A stretch of DNA of 6,378 bases, from the NCBI GenBank assembly GCA_002503705.1, contig DASH01000044.1:29380-35757 (forward strand), read 5' to 3'. Shown piece by piece: positions 1 to 5,717 of the stretch. Under the pieces are notes generated by a model that worked only from the letters and a program-made list of their open reading frames with translations, was not told where the DNA came from and ran no database searches. The first letter of the stretch is position 1. Every line of letters begins with the position of its first letter. The position numbers and the translations under genes are program-made. This stretch comes from Candidatus Woesearchaeota archaeon UBA153 (lineage in GTDB: Archaea; Nanobdellota; Nanobdellia; Woesearchaeales; UBA525).

Positions 1-82
1 TCACGGTGACGTGACGGCCCGCCAGCTTCCCATTTCCCTTCTCGCCGATCGGCGGGAACCGAGAACGATACAAGGTACGCAT
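1..82 (-). CDS. 5' part of an unidentified protein, cut by the window edge
   Basis: Reading the minus strand from an ATG at 82-80 gives 27 codons without a stop to the window edge. The peptide starts MRTLYRSRFPPIGEKG and is rich in Arg, Lys and Gly. A TATA box (105-112) is centred about 26 bp upstream of the ATG, the spacing of an archaeal leaderless start, and this is the main reason to believe in the gene. It is divergent from the transglycosylase gene at 179. I do not recognise the family. A small basic protein such as a ribosomal or nucleic-acid-binding protein would fit the composition, but nothing seen here establishes that. Confidence 0.5.
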   Translation of the reverse strand, partial: MRTLYRSRFPPIGEKGNGKLAGRHVTV

Positions 83-104
83 ACCCCTTTCTCTAAAAGG
101 GTTG

Positions 105-112
105 TTTTTAAA
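105..112 (-). promoter_or_regulatory. TATA box for the leftward partial gene
   Basis: The minus strand reads TTTAAAAA, preceded by a purine-rich GCAAAG that could serve as a BRE. Its centre lies about 26 bp before the ATG at 82, which predicts a transcript with essentially no leader. Confidence 0.55.
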
Positions 113-146
113 CTTTGCGGGCCGACAAGAGCCACGGACGAGGAAC

Positions 147-155
147 TTATTTAAA
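147..155 (+). promoter_or_regulatory. TATA box for the transglycosylase gene
   Basis: TTATTTAAA is preceded by GAGGAAC, a plausible BRE. Its centre is 28 bp before the GTG at 179 and 34 bp before the ATG at 185. With the usual archaeal TATA-to-start-site distance, transcription would begin at about 177-179, favouring a leaderless GTG start. Confidence 0.6.
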
Positions 156-178
156 GAGGGATTGACGAGTAGAACGAC

Positions 179-1711
179 GTGGCAATGCCGAGCGAGTACT
201 CTTGGAAGACGCTCACCGCGCACGAGCAGCACCTCTTGCGGGAGTTGCAACGCCTCGTCCTCGCGCTCGCCGACACGAAGCTCGTCGAAGAGGACCGTTG
301 GTATCGCAAGGCGACGGTGAAGAAGAACTGGGAACGCATCGTGAAAGCGAGAAGAATCGTCGGAGAGCTCGACGACCTGCTCGAGAGGAAAGATTTCCCG
401 CTGCAACGGATGAGTGAGGAGTACCGACGGGAGAACCTCACGAACCTCGCCGCAAGCGTGGAGCTCCTCAATTCGTTGACGCCGAAGAACTGCCAGCATG
501 CGGTACGTGAAGTGAACGACCAAGCGCACCACCTCATCCGCAACCTCTCACTCACCATCCGGTTCTTCGAAGTTCCCAAGGAAGGACGATGGAAGCTCGC
601 GCTGTGGCGGATTGGCGCGGCAGTCGTCCTCGCCGGGATGCTCGGGCAGGCCGCAGCTCCCGCAGCGCTTGAAGCGTACTATGGCCGGCCGGACGTCGTC
701 GCGACGAGGACGGCGTACAGTCCGCCGCGACCGAGCGAAACGCCGCCGGTGCGGGACATCGTTCCCGGGTATTACGTCCAGTACGCCGCGGTTTCGACGC
801 TGGACGACGCGTTGAACGAGGAGGCGCGCCATGCAGGCTCGATCGTCTACGAGTCGCGAAACCTTGAATTCCCGTTCAAGGTGCTCGCGCCGAAGATGTT
901 CGAGAGCGTTGGTGACGCGATGGCCGCAATCGACGACCTCAACGCGCCGACGAACGCCGGCGTCATCCAGGTCTCTCCGGACGGCACGACAGCGTGGATG
1001 AAAACAATTGAAGAGAGAATTCTCGACGTTGCGCGGCAACGAGCGCCGCCACGGTCAGTCCGGCCCGTGCCGTTCGTGACGGTGCAGAACGACGAGTGGA
1101 CCGCGTACTGGTTCGCGCGTATCAAGGAGTGCGTCGAGAAGGACGGGCGTCGCTTCAACGAGGCGGAAGCCGGTCGAATTCTCGAGACGGTGCGGCGCGT
1201 CGTCGATGCCCACATCCCCTCGGCCAGGCGGCTCATCCCGAATCCGAAGAGCCCGAGAGAGCCGATTCCATTCGAGAATCTCGTCCTCGGCGTCATCGAG
1301 GTGGAGAGCAAGTTCGACGCAGACGCGGGATCGCGTAAGGGGGCGCGAGGGCTCATGCAACTCGTCCAGAATACGTTCGATGACGTGCAGAAGCGACGAA
1401 CGGTGTACACTGACGTCCCGAGAATCCTCGATATCGAGCAGAACATCGAGTGCGGAACGATGTATCTCGCCGAGCTCATCGAGAAGAACCCGAAAGAGAA
1501 CCTCGCCAAGATCCTCCGGTATTACAATGGAGGGAAGCGCGCGGTGGAGAGCGGCCGGCTCAAGGGGAACAGAGAGAACCTCTCGTACCCGGACAAGGTA
1601 CTCGAGACTGCGGAGAGGGGCGGCATCGGGGAAATAAATGCGCGAAAGAGCGCGGTCTCGTTGCAGGCGCGGAGTGCGCCGCCGCCAACCAGGAAGTCGT
1701 TTCGTCGCTAA
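179..1711 (+). CDS. Membrane-anchored SPOR-SLT lytic transglycosylase-like protein
   Basis: This 510-residue protein has an SLT (GH23-like) domain at about residues 360-475. Catalytic Glu376 lies in IEVESKF and is followed by GARGLMQL (388-395), NIECGTMYL (422-430) and YYNGG (448-452), which is the full motif order of soluble lytic transglycosylases. These enzymes cleave the MurNAc-GlcNAc bond of peptidoglycan with 1,6-anhydro product formation. Residues 1-137 are charged and helical. One membrane segment spans about 140-162, so the C-terminal two thirds should face outside. Residues 197-265, beginning GYYVQYAAV, resemble a SPOR domain, which binds denuded glycan strands; that call is weaker than SLT. 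The tail after 480 is basic and Pro-rich. GTG at 179 is chosen because it fits the TATA spacing; ATG at 185 would remove two residues. The substrate in an archaeon is unknown: a bacterial wall, pseudomurein or another glycan are all possible. Confidence 0.85.
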   Translation: MAMPSEYSWKTLTAHEQHLLRELQRLVLALADTKLVEEDRWYRKATVKKNWERIVKARRIVGELDDLLERKDFPLQRMSEEYRRENLTNLAASVELLNSLTPKNCQHAVREVNDQAHHLIRNLSLTIRFFEVPKEGRWKLALWRIGAAVVLAGMLGQAAAPAALEAYYGRPDVVATRTAYSPPRPSETPPVRDIVPGYYVQYAAVSTLDDALNEEARHAGSIVYESRNLEFPFKVLAPKMFESVGDAMAAIDDLNAPTNAGVIQVSPDGTTAWMKTIEERILDVARQRAPPRSVRPVPFVTVQNDEWTAYWFARIKECVEKDGRRFNEAEAGRILETVRRVVDAHIPSARRLIPNPKSPREPIPFENLVLGVIEVESKFDADAGSRKGARGLMQLVQNTFDDVQKRRTVYTDVPRILDIEQNIECGTMYLAELIEKNPKENLAKILRYYNGGKRAVESGRLKGNRENLSYPDKVLETAERGGIGEINARKSAVSLQARSAPPPTRKSFRR

Positions 1712-1712
1712 C

Positions 1713-1720
1713 CATAAATA
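1713..1720 (+). promoter_or_regulatory. TATA box for nreA
   Basis: CATAAATA begins one base after the upstream stop codon (TAA, 1709-1711). Its centre is about 28 bp before the ATG at 1745, and the spacer is pyrimidine-rich with no Shine-Dalgarno sequence. nreA is therefore probably transcribed on its own as a leaderless message, despite only 33 bp between the genes. Confidence 0.6.
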
Positions 1721-1744
1721 GCCCTTTCTCTTCCCGTTCCTGTC

Positions 1745-2980
1745 ATGACGTCGCCGGCCGCGTACAAGCAGCATTGCATCTTCTGCAAGAGCCAGTATCA
1801 TACGTACCGCAACTGTCCGATGGCGTATCGCGCGCAGCGCGTCAAGCTGTTGAGCGCGAACGCGAAGGCGGAGTACGCGGGGCAGAGCCCGAACGTCTTC
1901 GTCGGCCAGTACGGGTACCCGCGCGTCAATGTTGGCTTCTTGAACGTCGAGCAGTACACTGAGCAGGACGAGCCGCTCAAGTGGAGCAAGGAAGGAAAGA
2001 AGATTCCCGAGATCGTCGACCTGCGCACGCAGCTCGTGAACAGCCACTTCCAGCAGCACATCAAGAGCTTCAGCGACCGACTCCTCGCCATGAGCCAGGA
2101 GGTGGGGATGGCGTCGAAGCCGGCGGACGTCGAGGTGAAGCTGGAGAAGAAGCCGAGCTATACGACGTCGTTCGATACGCACGCGCAGCCGCACGGCCCG
2201 TCCGTGGCGTTGAAGAGCGCGCGGTTGACTGAAAATGTGAAGGTCGACACGCGCGTCGAGAAGGCGGTCGCGGATAGCGATTTGAAGAGCGCGGAGGCGC
2301 TCGGCACGCTCGCGACGAAAGGGTTTGACGAGCACTTCCTGACGAAGCTGTTCAGCACCGGCAATCTCGGCGTCGCCGCGCAGCGCAAGCTCGTCCCGAC
2401 GAAGTGGAGCATCACGGCAGTCGACGACACGCTCGGCAAGCGGCACATCAAAGAGGTGAAGAATTTCTCAGAGAGCGATTGCAAGGTCTTCATCGGCGGC
2501 TACTTGGGGAACAACTACGTGATTTTATTCTACGATGACGTCTGGAGTTACGAACTCTTCGAAGGGTACGTCCCGATGCTCCACCAGAAGGGAGAGGACG
2601 CGTGGGAGACTGACGAAGAAGGGTACGACGGCCGCAAACAGTACGCGACCGAGACCGTCGGCGGGTACTACGCGGCGCGGTTGTCGATCCTTGAGCGGTT
2701 GCGGCACGACAAGCGCCAGGCGGCGGTGCTCGCGCTCCGCTTCGTCACGACGGACTATACCGCGCCGTTGGGCGTCTGGGTGGTACGGGAGGCGGTGCGG
2801 AAGGCGATGACCTCGACGCCGCTCACGTTTCCCGACCGCGCGGCGATGGAACAGTACGTCATCGCGCAGTGCAAGCGAGAATTCTCATTCGACGTGACGG
2901 GAACGTTGCGGGGGAAGAGCGTCCTGCTCAAGCGGCTCCGGAGCCAGACGAGACTGGCGAAATGGACGGGAATGGCGTAA
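1745..2980 (+). CDS. nreA: Archaeal DNA repair protein NreA (Nre family)
   Basis: This 411-residue protein is about the usual length for the family. Known archaeal NreA is a PCNA-dependent repair factor acting with UvrABC on mitomycin C damage. Recognition rests on FVGQYGYPRVNVG at residues 52-64, a later segment with WSYELFEGYVP, and PLGVWVVREAVRKAM at 341-355. The N-terminus has a zinc-binding motif, C11-x2-C14-x4-H19-x4-C24, followed by Pro; from memory most relatives have Cys at the third ligand, so the His is unusual. The C-terminus has a PIP box, QTRLAKW (401-407), expected to dock on the PCNA clamp. The middle (about 100-200) is Lys- and Glu-rich with no recognised motif. The ATG is fixed by the TATA spacing and lies just ahead of the zinc motif. 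A GC-rich inverted repeat follows directly after the stop codon. Confidence 0.9.
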   Translation: MTSPAAYKQHCIFCKSQYHTYRNCPMAYRAQRVKLLSANAKAEYAGQSPNVFVGQYGYPRVNVGFLNVEQYTEQDEPLKWSKEGKKIPEIVDLRTQLVNSHFQQHIKSFSDRLLAMSQEVGMASKPADVEVKLEKKPSYTTSFDTHAQPHGPSVALKSARLTENVKVDTRVEKAVADSDLKSAEALGTLATKGFDEHFLTKLFSTGNLGVAAQRKLVPTKWSITAVDDTLGKRHIKEVKNFSESDCKVFIGGYLGNNYVILFYDDVWSYELFEGYVPMLHQKGEDAWETDEEGYDGRKQYATETVGGYYAARLSILERLRHDKRQAAVLALRFVTTDYTAPLGVWVVREAVRKAMTSTPLTFPDRAAMEQYVIAQCKREFSFDVTGTLRGKSVLLKRLRSQTRLAKWTGMA

Positions 2981-3020
2981 GCCGAGCGCCGCTCGGCACG
3001 CGCTGGCTCGGCGCGGTTTT
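2981..3020 (+). terminator. Candidate terminator hairpin after nreA
   Basis: Directly after the TAA is a perfect inverted repeat, GCCGAGC (2981-2987), loop GCC, GCTCGGC (2991-2997). A second GCTCGGC (3006-3012) could compete for the same 5' arm and sits just before a run of four T (3017-3020). Archaeal termination usually needs only T-rich tracts, and the tract here is short, so the role is uncertain. Confidence 0.4.
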
Positions 3021-3161
3021 CTCGTCGGCATACGTCGCACTCTCGCCGTTCCTCGTGAGTTCCTCATCAGTACGTCGTACGTTCCAGAACTACGACGATG
3101 AACTTTTGCCGCGCCAGCCGTTACCCGCCCGCGGCGGACCGTTCATCAATGAGCACGATGC

Positions 3162-3884
3162 TCAGCACAGCTTGCTCGTGTACTCGCCGCCTTGACGCGC
3201 GTCGATGACGAACTCGTCGCTGTACTTCATCGTCTTGTACAAGTTCTGATAGTCGAACTTCGCGCGGAACAAGTAGACCTTGTTCGTCGGAAGGAGGAAC
3301 TCCGCTTGGCGCGTACACGTCTTGTCGCAGAAGACGCCGTACAAGTACGCCTCAAACGCGGCTCGCGTGTACGTGTGGACGTCCCGCCACTCCTCAGCCG
3401 GCGACTCCTTGACTTGCAACGTGATCGCCGGGCTTGAACTGCCCACCTTGAAGTGCGCTTCCAAGCCGTTGAAACCATCCCTGCAGGCAGGCCTGACGGT
3501 GAACACGTCGATGATTGTCGCGTTCGGGCTCTTCGCCGGCGCGTACTCCTGGAACGGGTTGGGCGCGACGTCTTCCGAAGCGCACAGGAGAGGGTCGTCC
3601 ACGAGCGCGCGCGTCCTCTCACAGACGTACTTCGTCACGGTCACGTTCCGCGCGACAACAGTCCCGGGACAGCGGCTACAGTCGAGCGCGGGACAGTCAC
3701 TGCCGCTGGACGCGACGGCCTTCCCCTCGTCCTTGTCGCACACGCCGTTATCGTCATTGTCGAGACAGCAATCGTCGCCATTCCGGATGTACGGCTTGTC
3801 GCAGACGACAACCGAACTGCTGAGACAACCAGCGAGCAAGACCGCGAGGACCGCGAACGAGAGGACGAGGACGAGTTGACGCAT
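3162..3884 (-). CDS. Cys-rich surface lipoprotein with EF-hand-like loop
   Basis: This 240-residue protein starts with Arg, a hydrophobic segment and a lipobox ending LLAGC, so Cys20 should be lipidated and the rest exposed outside the cell. Residues 42-53 read D-x-D-x-N-G-x-C-D-x-x-E, matching the spacing of a 12-residue EF-hand calcium loop, with Cys flanking (C39, C40) and inside (C49). Thirteen further Cys follow C20 (including C64, C69, C72, C88, C101, C134, C186, C190 and the final C240), suggesting disulfides. Residues from about 125 to the end look like a beta-rich domain. I associate the CC-x-D-x-N-x-x-CD motif with surface proteins of DPANN archaea. Function is unknown; adhesion or ligand binding is a guess. 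It lies downstream of the M50 gene on the same strand but has its own promoter and ribosome site, and converges on nreA. Confidence 0.8.
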   Translation of the reverse strand: MRQLVLVLSFAVLAVLLAGCLSSSVVVCDKPYIRNGDDCCLDNDDNGVCDKDEGKAVASSGSDCPALDCSRCPGTVVARNVTVTKYVCERTRALVDDPLLCASEDVAPNPFQEYAPAKSPNATIIDVFTVRPACRDGFNGLEAHFKVGSSSPAITLQVKESPAEEWRDVHTYTRAAFEAYLYGVFCDKTCTRQAEFLLPTNKVYLFRAKFDYQNLYKTMKYSDEFVIDARQGGEYTSKLC

Positions 3885-3890
3885 ACGGAA

Positions 3891-3900
3891 ACCACCCCTT
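3891..3900 (-). promoter_or_regulatory. Ribosome binding site of the lipoprotein gene
   Basis: The minus strand reads AAGGGGTGGT, complementary to the 16S 3' end through GGTG/GGTGGT, with 6 bases before the ATG at 3884. It fixes the start and places the lipobox at the expected position. The TATA box predicts a leader of about 20 nt, so this gene is not leaderless. Confidence 0.6.
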
Positions 3901-3927
3901 GATTGGAGAGAAGAGTCTCGAGAGCGA

Positions 3928-3935
3928 TTTATAAA
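3928..3935 (-). promoter_or_regulatory. TATA box for the lipoprotein gene
   Basis: TTTATAAA is a perfect palindrome. On the minus strand it is preceded by CGAGAAATC, a good BRE-like context. Its centre is 47 bp from the ATG at 3884, predicting a start site near 3904. Confidence 0.6.
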
Positions 3936-3964
3936 GATTTCTCGGGGCGTGGGAAGAAAGAGGG

Positions 3965-3985
3965 CGCTTCAGATCTGAGAAGACT
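3965..3985 (-). terminator. Weak candidate terminator after the M50 gene
   Basis: Just past the M50 stop codon lies the 10-bp palindrome TCAGATCTGA (3969-3978) with partial CTTC/GAAG extensions. Beyond it the minus strand is pyrimidine-rich but has no long T run. It could equally be chance. Confidence 0.2.
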
Positions 3986-4606
3986 TCAGAACAGCCCCAT
4001 CACGCTCTGGACGAGCATGAAGGACGCGAACATGAGCAAGACTGACGTGATGATGGCGACGGCGTACCACGCCTTGTTCCACGCGAAGACCTTCGCGCCG
4101 TCGAAGAAGCCGAACGGCAGCAGGTTGAAGACCGCGAGATAGCTGTTCGCGATCGCGCCGAGGCCGACGACGTTCCGCCAGATCGGATTGGTGAGGAGGA
4201 AGAAGAGCGGTAAGAAGACGAGAGCGAGGATGATGTTCGCGGCCGGGCCGGCGAGGCCGATCTTGCCGCTCTGCTCGTGGTCCGCGTGGCCGCTGATGTG
4301 CACGGCGCCGGGAGCGGCGATGAAGACCCTGAACAGGCTGAGGACGAGGCTCACGACGAGCATGAAGTTGTCGGAACGATACTCGGCATAGCAATCATAT
4401 TTGTGCGCGACCCACTTGTGGCTCAGCTCGTGCGCGAGGAAGCCGATGCCGACCGTCACCGCGGCGGCGGCGAGGCTGAACGCGAAGAGGACGAGATGGC
4501 CGGTGGTGAAACCGATGCCGGCGATGAAGAGGGCGAAGGCGAGACTGACGAGCAACCATGACTTCGCCAGGTCGCGACGCTCCCGCTTCGTGAAATTGAA
4601 CTTCAT
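3986..4606 (-). CDS. M50-family (site-2 protease-like) membrane metalloprotease
   Basis: This 206-residue, very hydrophobic protein has a short basic N-terminus and about five to six membrane segments (roughly 15-33, 37-58, 84-99, 118-139, 146-163, 182-202). HELSH at 59-63 is the zinc HExxH motif within a membrane segment. GPAANI (120-125) and NLLPFGFFDG (161-170) supply the conserved Gly-Pro-Ala and third-ligand Asp (D169) of M50 peptidases. Such enzymes cut substrate proteins inside the membrane, often to release transcription factors or clear signal peptides. No PDZ or CBS domain is fused, so this is the minimal archaeal form. The substrate is not indicated; the lipoprotein encoded next downstream is a candidate only by proximity. 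The ATG at 4606 is preceded by GGAGAGGG, a plausible ribosome site. Confidence 0.88.
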   Translation of the reverse strand: MKFNFTKRERRDLAKSWLLVSLAFALFIAGIGFTTGHLVLFAFSLAAAAVTVGIGFLAHELSHKWVAHKYDCYAEYRSDNFMLVVSLVLSLFRVFIAAPGAVHISGHADHEQSGKIGLAGPAANIILALVFLPLFFLLTNPIWRNVVGLGAIANSYLAVFNLLPFGFFDGAKVFAWNKAWYAVAIITSVLLMFASFMLVQSVMGLF

Positions 4607-4641
4607 GCGAACCCTCTCCGATTGGCCCCTGCAAGCCGTAG

Positions 4642-4649
4642 TTTTTAAA
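4642..4649 (-). promoter_or_regulatory. TATA box for the M50 gene
   Basis: The minus strand reads TTTAAAAA, with CCCAAACG upstream as a possible BRE. The centre is about 40 bp from the ATG at 4606, giving a predicted leader of about 13 nt that contains the GGAGAGGG ribosome site. Confidence 0.55.
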
Positions 4650-4687
4650 CGTTTGGGCGCGTGAGAGTTAAAGAATGGAACGAGTAG

Positions 4688-4696
4688 CTATTTAAG
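4688..4696 (+). promoter_or_regulatory. TATA box for nucS
   Basis: CTATTTAAG is centred 28 bp before the GTG at 4720 and 37 bp before the ATG at 4729. The 28-bp spacing equals that of the transglycosylase and nreA genes. It forms a divergent promoter pair with the M50 TATA box, about 46 bp apart. Confidence 0.55.
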
Positions 4697-4719
4697 CAAT
4701 TCCGAAGTTCTCCCAAAGC

Positions 4720-5466
4720 GTGGGAAGTATGGATCGTGGTGCGTTCCTCGAAGCGTTCGAGAAGGCGAAGGCCGCTCGGGAGCTGCTCGTCGTCGCGTGC
4801 GACTGCGAGATTACGTACTCGGGACGTGCCGAGGCGTTCTTGCCGCGCGGCGAGCGGCTCATCGTGATGAAGCAGGATGGAGTCTTGCTCGTCCACCAGC
4901 CGGAGAACGGGAATCCGATCAACTATCTCAAGGCCGGCGGCGACATAACCCTTGAAAAGTACGAAGGCCATCTGATGCTTCGCGGCAAGCACGCCGCGCA
5001 GAAAGAGTTCTTGGATATCGAGATTTTCACCGTTCACGACGGCTTCCACCGCAAGCTCGAGGACGGCGGCAAGCAGACGCTGCTCGGGAGCGAGGCGGAC
5101 ATGAGCGACTCGATCCGCGACAATCCTTCTTTGATCGGGCCGGATTTCAAGCCAATCTCTCGCGAAGAGCAGACGGCCGTCGGCTTCGTCGACGTCTTCG
5201 GTCACGACGGGCAGGGTAACCTCGTCGTCATCGAGTGCAAGCGGTACACTGCAGGCTTGGACGCGGTGAGCCAACTGCACCGCTATGTGGAGAAGGTCAA
5301 GCAGGTTAAGGGGACGAAGAACGTGAAAGGCATCTTGGCGTCGCCGAAGATCACGGGGAACGCGTTGGAGATGCTGAAGAGCTACGGGTACGACTGGCGC
5401 GACGTCCACCCGCCGAAGCGCCACGAACGCCACGCGAAGAGCCAGAAACATCTCGGAGAATTCTAA
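4720..5466 (+). CDS. nucS: Mismatch-specific endonuclease NucS/EndoMS
   Basis: This 248-residue protein has the length and two-domain plan of NucS/EndoMS. The family cuts both strands around mismatched bases and provides MutS-MutL-independent mismatch repair in many archaea and actinobacteria. The N-terminal DNA-binding half includes RLIVMKQDG (46-54) and VHQPENGNPINY (58-69). The RecB-like nuclease half has GFVDVFG (155-161; D158), VIECKR (170-175; E172, K174) and QLHRY (185-189); the D-x13-E-x-K spacing equals that of characterised enzymes. The last seven residues, QKHLGEF (242-248), fit a PIP box (QxxLxxF) for PCNA binding. Position 69 is Tyr where I recall Trp in the mismatch pocket. GTG at 4720 is chosen from the TATA spacing; ATG at 4729 would drop three residues and is a real alternative. 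It is divergent from the M50 gene. Confidence 0.93.
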   Translation: MGSMDRGAFLEAFEKAKAARELLVVACDCEITYSGRAEAFLPRGERLIVMKQDGVLLVHQPENGNPINYLKAGGDITLEKYEGHLMLRGKHAAQKEFLDIEIFTVHDGFHRKLEDGGKQTLLGSEADMSDSIRDNPSLIGPDFKPISREEQTAVGFVDVFGHDGQGNLVVIECKRYTAGLDAVSQLHRYVEKVKQVKGTKNVKGILASPKITGNALEMLKSYGYDWRDVHPPKRHERHAKSQKHLGEF

Positions 5467-5471
5467 GAACG

Positions 5472-5676
5472 GCATCGCCACCGTAGTCGGGCGTCACCCT
5501 CCAGGGTCGCTCCGAGGCGTCGCGACAGTCCTTAAGGGCGAGCGTTGCGGCGAGGAACCTACGAGCGCGGGAGGGGACGCCCGGACAGTGGTCGGAGCGC
5601 AGCCGACAGCGTCGTGGCAGTTCGCTGCGCTCTGCACCCCGCACGGGTCGGAGAGCGAGCAGGACAGAGGCGATGC
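5472..5676. other. GC-rich intergenic region with nested pairing; possible structured RNA
   Basis: No convincing gene lies between nucS and the zinc protein. GCATCGCC (5472-5479) pairs with GGCGATGC (5669-5676), plus one G-T wobble outside it. Nested inside, CGGGCGTC (5488-5495) pairs with GACGCCCG (5576-5583). Local hairpins include ACCCTCCAGGGT (5496-5507), GTCGG/CCGAC (5591-5595/5603-5607) and GCAGTTCGCTGC (about 5618-5626, a TTCG loop). No motif of RNase P, SRP RNA or tRNA was recognised and no clear TATA box precedes it on the plus strand. In GC-rich DNA such pairing can occur by chance. Confidence 0.3.
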
Positions 5677-5688
5677 TCAAGAGAAAAT

Positions 5689-5696
5689 CATATAAG
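5689..5696 (+). promoter_or_regulatory. TATA box for the small zinc protein
   Basis: CATATAAG, preceded by GAGAAAAT (BRE-like), is centred about 26 bp before the ATG at 5718. This supports a leaderless message and excludes the in-frame ATG at 5673, which lies upstream of the promoter. Confidence 0.6.
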
Positions 5697-5717
5697 GACT
5701 CCCTGACTCTCACCGTC

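Noticed and set aside
43..54. 12-bp palindrome CGCCGATCGGCG
   Set aside because: It lies inside the presumed partial coding region and is a simple GC-rich palindrome; no operator context.
548..1039. Minus-strand frame opposite the transglycosylase
   Set aside because: Arg/Val-rich shadow translation without promoter or ribosome site.
1055..2446. Long open frame (463 codons) on the minus strand across the transglycosylase and nreA genes
   Set aside because: It is antisense to two well-supported genes. The translation is dominated by Arg, Leu, Val and Asp repeats typical of a shadow frame in GC-rich DNA, with no motif or promoter.
3151..3163. GAGCA-CGA-TGCTC inverted repeat at the end of the lipoprotein gene
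   Set aside because: A five-bp stem overlapping the stop codon, not followed by a T tract; too weak to call a terminator.
3280..3902. Plus-strand frames opposite the lipoprotein
   Set aside because: The minus-strand reading has a signal peptide, lipobox, ribosome site and promoter. The plus-strand frames have none of these.
4645..5481. 278-codon open frame on the minus strand opposite nucS
   Set aside because: NucS is certain on the other strand. The antisense frame would run through the divergent promoter region and is low-complexity in character.
5472..5676. Assignment of the intergenic region to RNase P RNA, SRP RNA or a tRNA
   Set aside because: I looked for the conserved RNase P blocks, the SRP helix 8 motif and a T-loop sequence and found none on either strand.
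5673..5717. Upstream ATG extending the zinc protein by 15 residues
   Set aside because: It lies upstream of the TATA box at 5689-5696, and the extension precedes the MKCELC start expected for this protein type.
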